Source: an uncultured Sterolibacteriaceae bacterium | Lineage (GTDB): Bacteria > Pseudomonadota > Gammaproteobacteria > Burkholderiales > Rhodocyclaceae | Length of the DNA: 64,000 nucleotides | Assembly: GCA_937888595.1 (NCBI GenBank) | Contig: CALARK010000026.1 | Coordinates: 62,001-126,000, forward strand | Direction: 5' to 3' | Shown: positions 62,923-64,000 of the stretch, in pieces | Numbering within the stretch: the stretch's first letter is position 1 | How the letters are laid out: each line of letters begins with the position of its first letter | Notes under the pieces: model-generated | What the model saw: only the letters and a program-made list of their open reading frames with translations | What the model was told of the DNA's origin: nothing | Database searches by the model: none | Program-made: the position numbers and the translations under genes

Positions 62923-64000
62923 ATCTGCGCGAGGGCGGAGGCTTCGTCCAGCGCCGCCTGCGCCTGCAGGATCTGGTCGTCGAGGCGGGCGGCCATCTCG
63001 GCCAGCAGGTCGCGACCCTGGCGGGTCGCCAGCCGTGCGGCGGCGAACAACTCGTAGAGGCGTGAGCCATAGAGACGGTCGAGTTCCGCGGCGATGGCCG
63101 CGATACGGCGGCGGATGGCCTCGACCTGGGTCGCCAGTACCGCGTTGGCAGAAGTCGGTCCCGGCGGGACGGCACTGCGTGCCGGGCGGACGTCCCGGTC
63201 GCCCCGGCGGCCCTCCAGCCAAAGGGACAGCACCTCGTCCAGCGCGGCGGCATCGCCGGCCCGGTAGGCCCGGTTCGCTTCACTCATCAACTGGGTGCGC
63301 CAGGCGCGATCGTCCTCGTCGCTGGCGCGGTCCGGATGAATCTTCTGCGCCAGCTGGCGAAAGCGCTTCTTGAGGTCGTCGCCGGGCCGGAACGGTTCAT
63401 CGGCCATTGCCGGGTTTTCCCGGTACTGGCGGTTTTCCTGGCGGGAGCGAGCGGCGCGCGCTGCCGCCGCTTGTGCCGTGGTGCGAAGCTCAGGGTCGTC
63501 CGGCGACTGCTGCATGCGCAGCTGTGCCAGTTCCGCCTGCAGGCGGTCGAGTTCGGCGAGCCGTCCCGCGATGATCGCGTGATAGCGGGTGCTGAAGTTC
63601 GCCAGTTCTCCCTGTGCCGTCGCGAGTTCGAGTTCCATTTCGGCGAGTTCCTGGCCGAGCACCTCGAGTTCGGCGCGCAAACGGATGGCCTCGTCGATGC
63701 AGGCAAGACCGGTGGGCCCCAGAAGAGTCGCCGCGGACAGGATCAGCGTTTGCCGCGCCGCCGTCGCGGCGCTGGCGAATCCCTGGCTGGTGCCGACGCA
63801 GACTGTCCAGTCGGCGGGGGCGGCCAGCCGGTCGACGAGCACCTGCGGACCGATGCGTACCGGGAAGAGTTGTGCGATTCCGTCAGGAGGCAGCTCCTTG
63901 TCTAGGCCGCGTGCGCTCCAGGCGAGGCAGTTTCGCCATAGGTCGGCCTGGCGGTCGAGACGGGATTTCTGCGTCGTCCAGGCGGGGCCGGTGCTGTCGG
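62919..64000 (-). CDS. J-domain protein with helical flanks (5' end beyond the window)
   Basis: About 360 codons are visible and the frame stays open to the right edge, so the start lies outside. A J-domain occurs in the middle, with the HPD triad in LAQKIHPDRASDEDD (63330-63338), preceded by a coiled-coil-like helix (ELEVLGQELAEMELELATAQ) and followed by another. It should recruit an Hsp70/DnaK. The client and the upstream domain (ADWTVCVGTSQGFASAATAA) are unidentified. It contains a dispersed-element copy read as AVPPGPTS. Confidence 0.8.
   Translation of the reverse strand, partial: DSTGPAWTTQKSRLDRQADLWRNCLAWSARGLDKELPPDGIAQLFPVRIGPQVLVDRLAAPADWTVCVGTSQGFASAATAARQTLILSAATLLGPTGLACIDEAIRLRAELEVLGQELAEMELELATAQGELANFSTRYHAIIAGRLAELDRLQAELAQLRMQQSPDDPELRTTAQAAAARAARSRQENRQYRENPAMADEPFRPGDDLKKRFRQLAQKIHPDRASDEDDRAWRTQLMSEANRAYRAGDAAALDEVLSLWLEGRRGDRDVRPARSAVPPGPTSANAVLATQVEAIRRRIAAIAAELDRLYGSRLYELFAAARLATRQGRDLLAEMAARLDDQILQAQAALDEASALAQI
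63150..63173 (+). repeat. Dispersed 24-bp element, copy 17
   Basis: Three mismatches. It lies inside the J-domain protein gene and is read as AVPPGPTS, between the J-domain and the C-terminal helices. Confidence 0.65.

Overview
The window is GC-rich, densely coded DNA from a betaproteobacterium, probably a Rhodocyclales/Nitrosomonadales-type facultative chemolithotroph (a Sulfuritalea-like organism is my guess from gene content, not from any search). It carries two [NiFe] hydrogenases with most of their maturation genes, and a complete oxidative (reverse) dissimilatory sulfite reductase operon. These imply growth on H2 and reduced sulfur compounds.

Layout. Positions 68-24524 are mostly housekeeping: rnr, tRNA-Leu(CAG), a TAXI-TRAP transporter with a DUF1850 partner, an EAL-HDOD signalling protein, phosphomannomutase, waaF, ilvE, the nudJ-mnmA-purB block, a cytochrome c' and a cytochrome b561, secF-secD-yajC-tgt-queA, tRNA-Leu(CAA), two odd small paired genes, hupB and a small lipoprotein. 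Positions 24711-29687 (minus strand) are hoxFUYH plus its protease, an NAD-reducing cytoplasmic hydrogenase. Positions 29976-43679 (plus strand) are hypC-hypD-hypX, then a periplasmic membrane-bound hydrogenase hybO-A-B-C-D-E, a methyltransferase, and hypA-hypB-hypF. No hypE is present. Positions 44554-57993 (minus strand) are dsrABEFHCMKLJOPNR followed by cobA. Divergently from dsrA, 58252-61088 hold a small unknown gene, an orphan Cas6/Cmx6-like gene, a DsrC-like paralogue without the terminal cysteine, an unknown helical protein and a TauD-like dioxygenase. The window ends with an HDOD protein, a metallo-beta-lactamase-fold protein and a J-domain protein cut by the right edge.

How the genes work together. 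Hox would make NADH from H2 and the Hyb enzyme would feed H2 electrons to the quinone pool. The hyp genes build the NiFe(CN)2CO centre, and HypX points to CO-ligand synthesis in the presence of oxygen. Dsr oxidises persulfide sulfur delivered by DsrEFH and DsrC to sulfite, with DsrMKJOP linking to the membrane and DsrL to the pyridine-nucleotide pool. CobA and DsrN supply siroheme (amide). FNR-like dyads lie about 60-90 bp upstream of both hydrogenase operons.

The most unusual signal is a 24-bp dispersed DNA element, built on AAAAGTCGGCGC followed by YGGCRGGACGGC. It occurs 17 times with at most three mismatches, on both strands, inside and between genes. Inside genes it is read in all six frames, so it is conserved as DNA rather than as protein.
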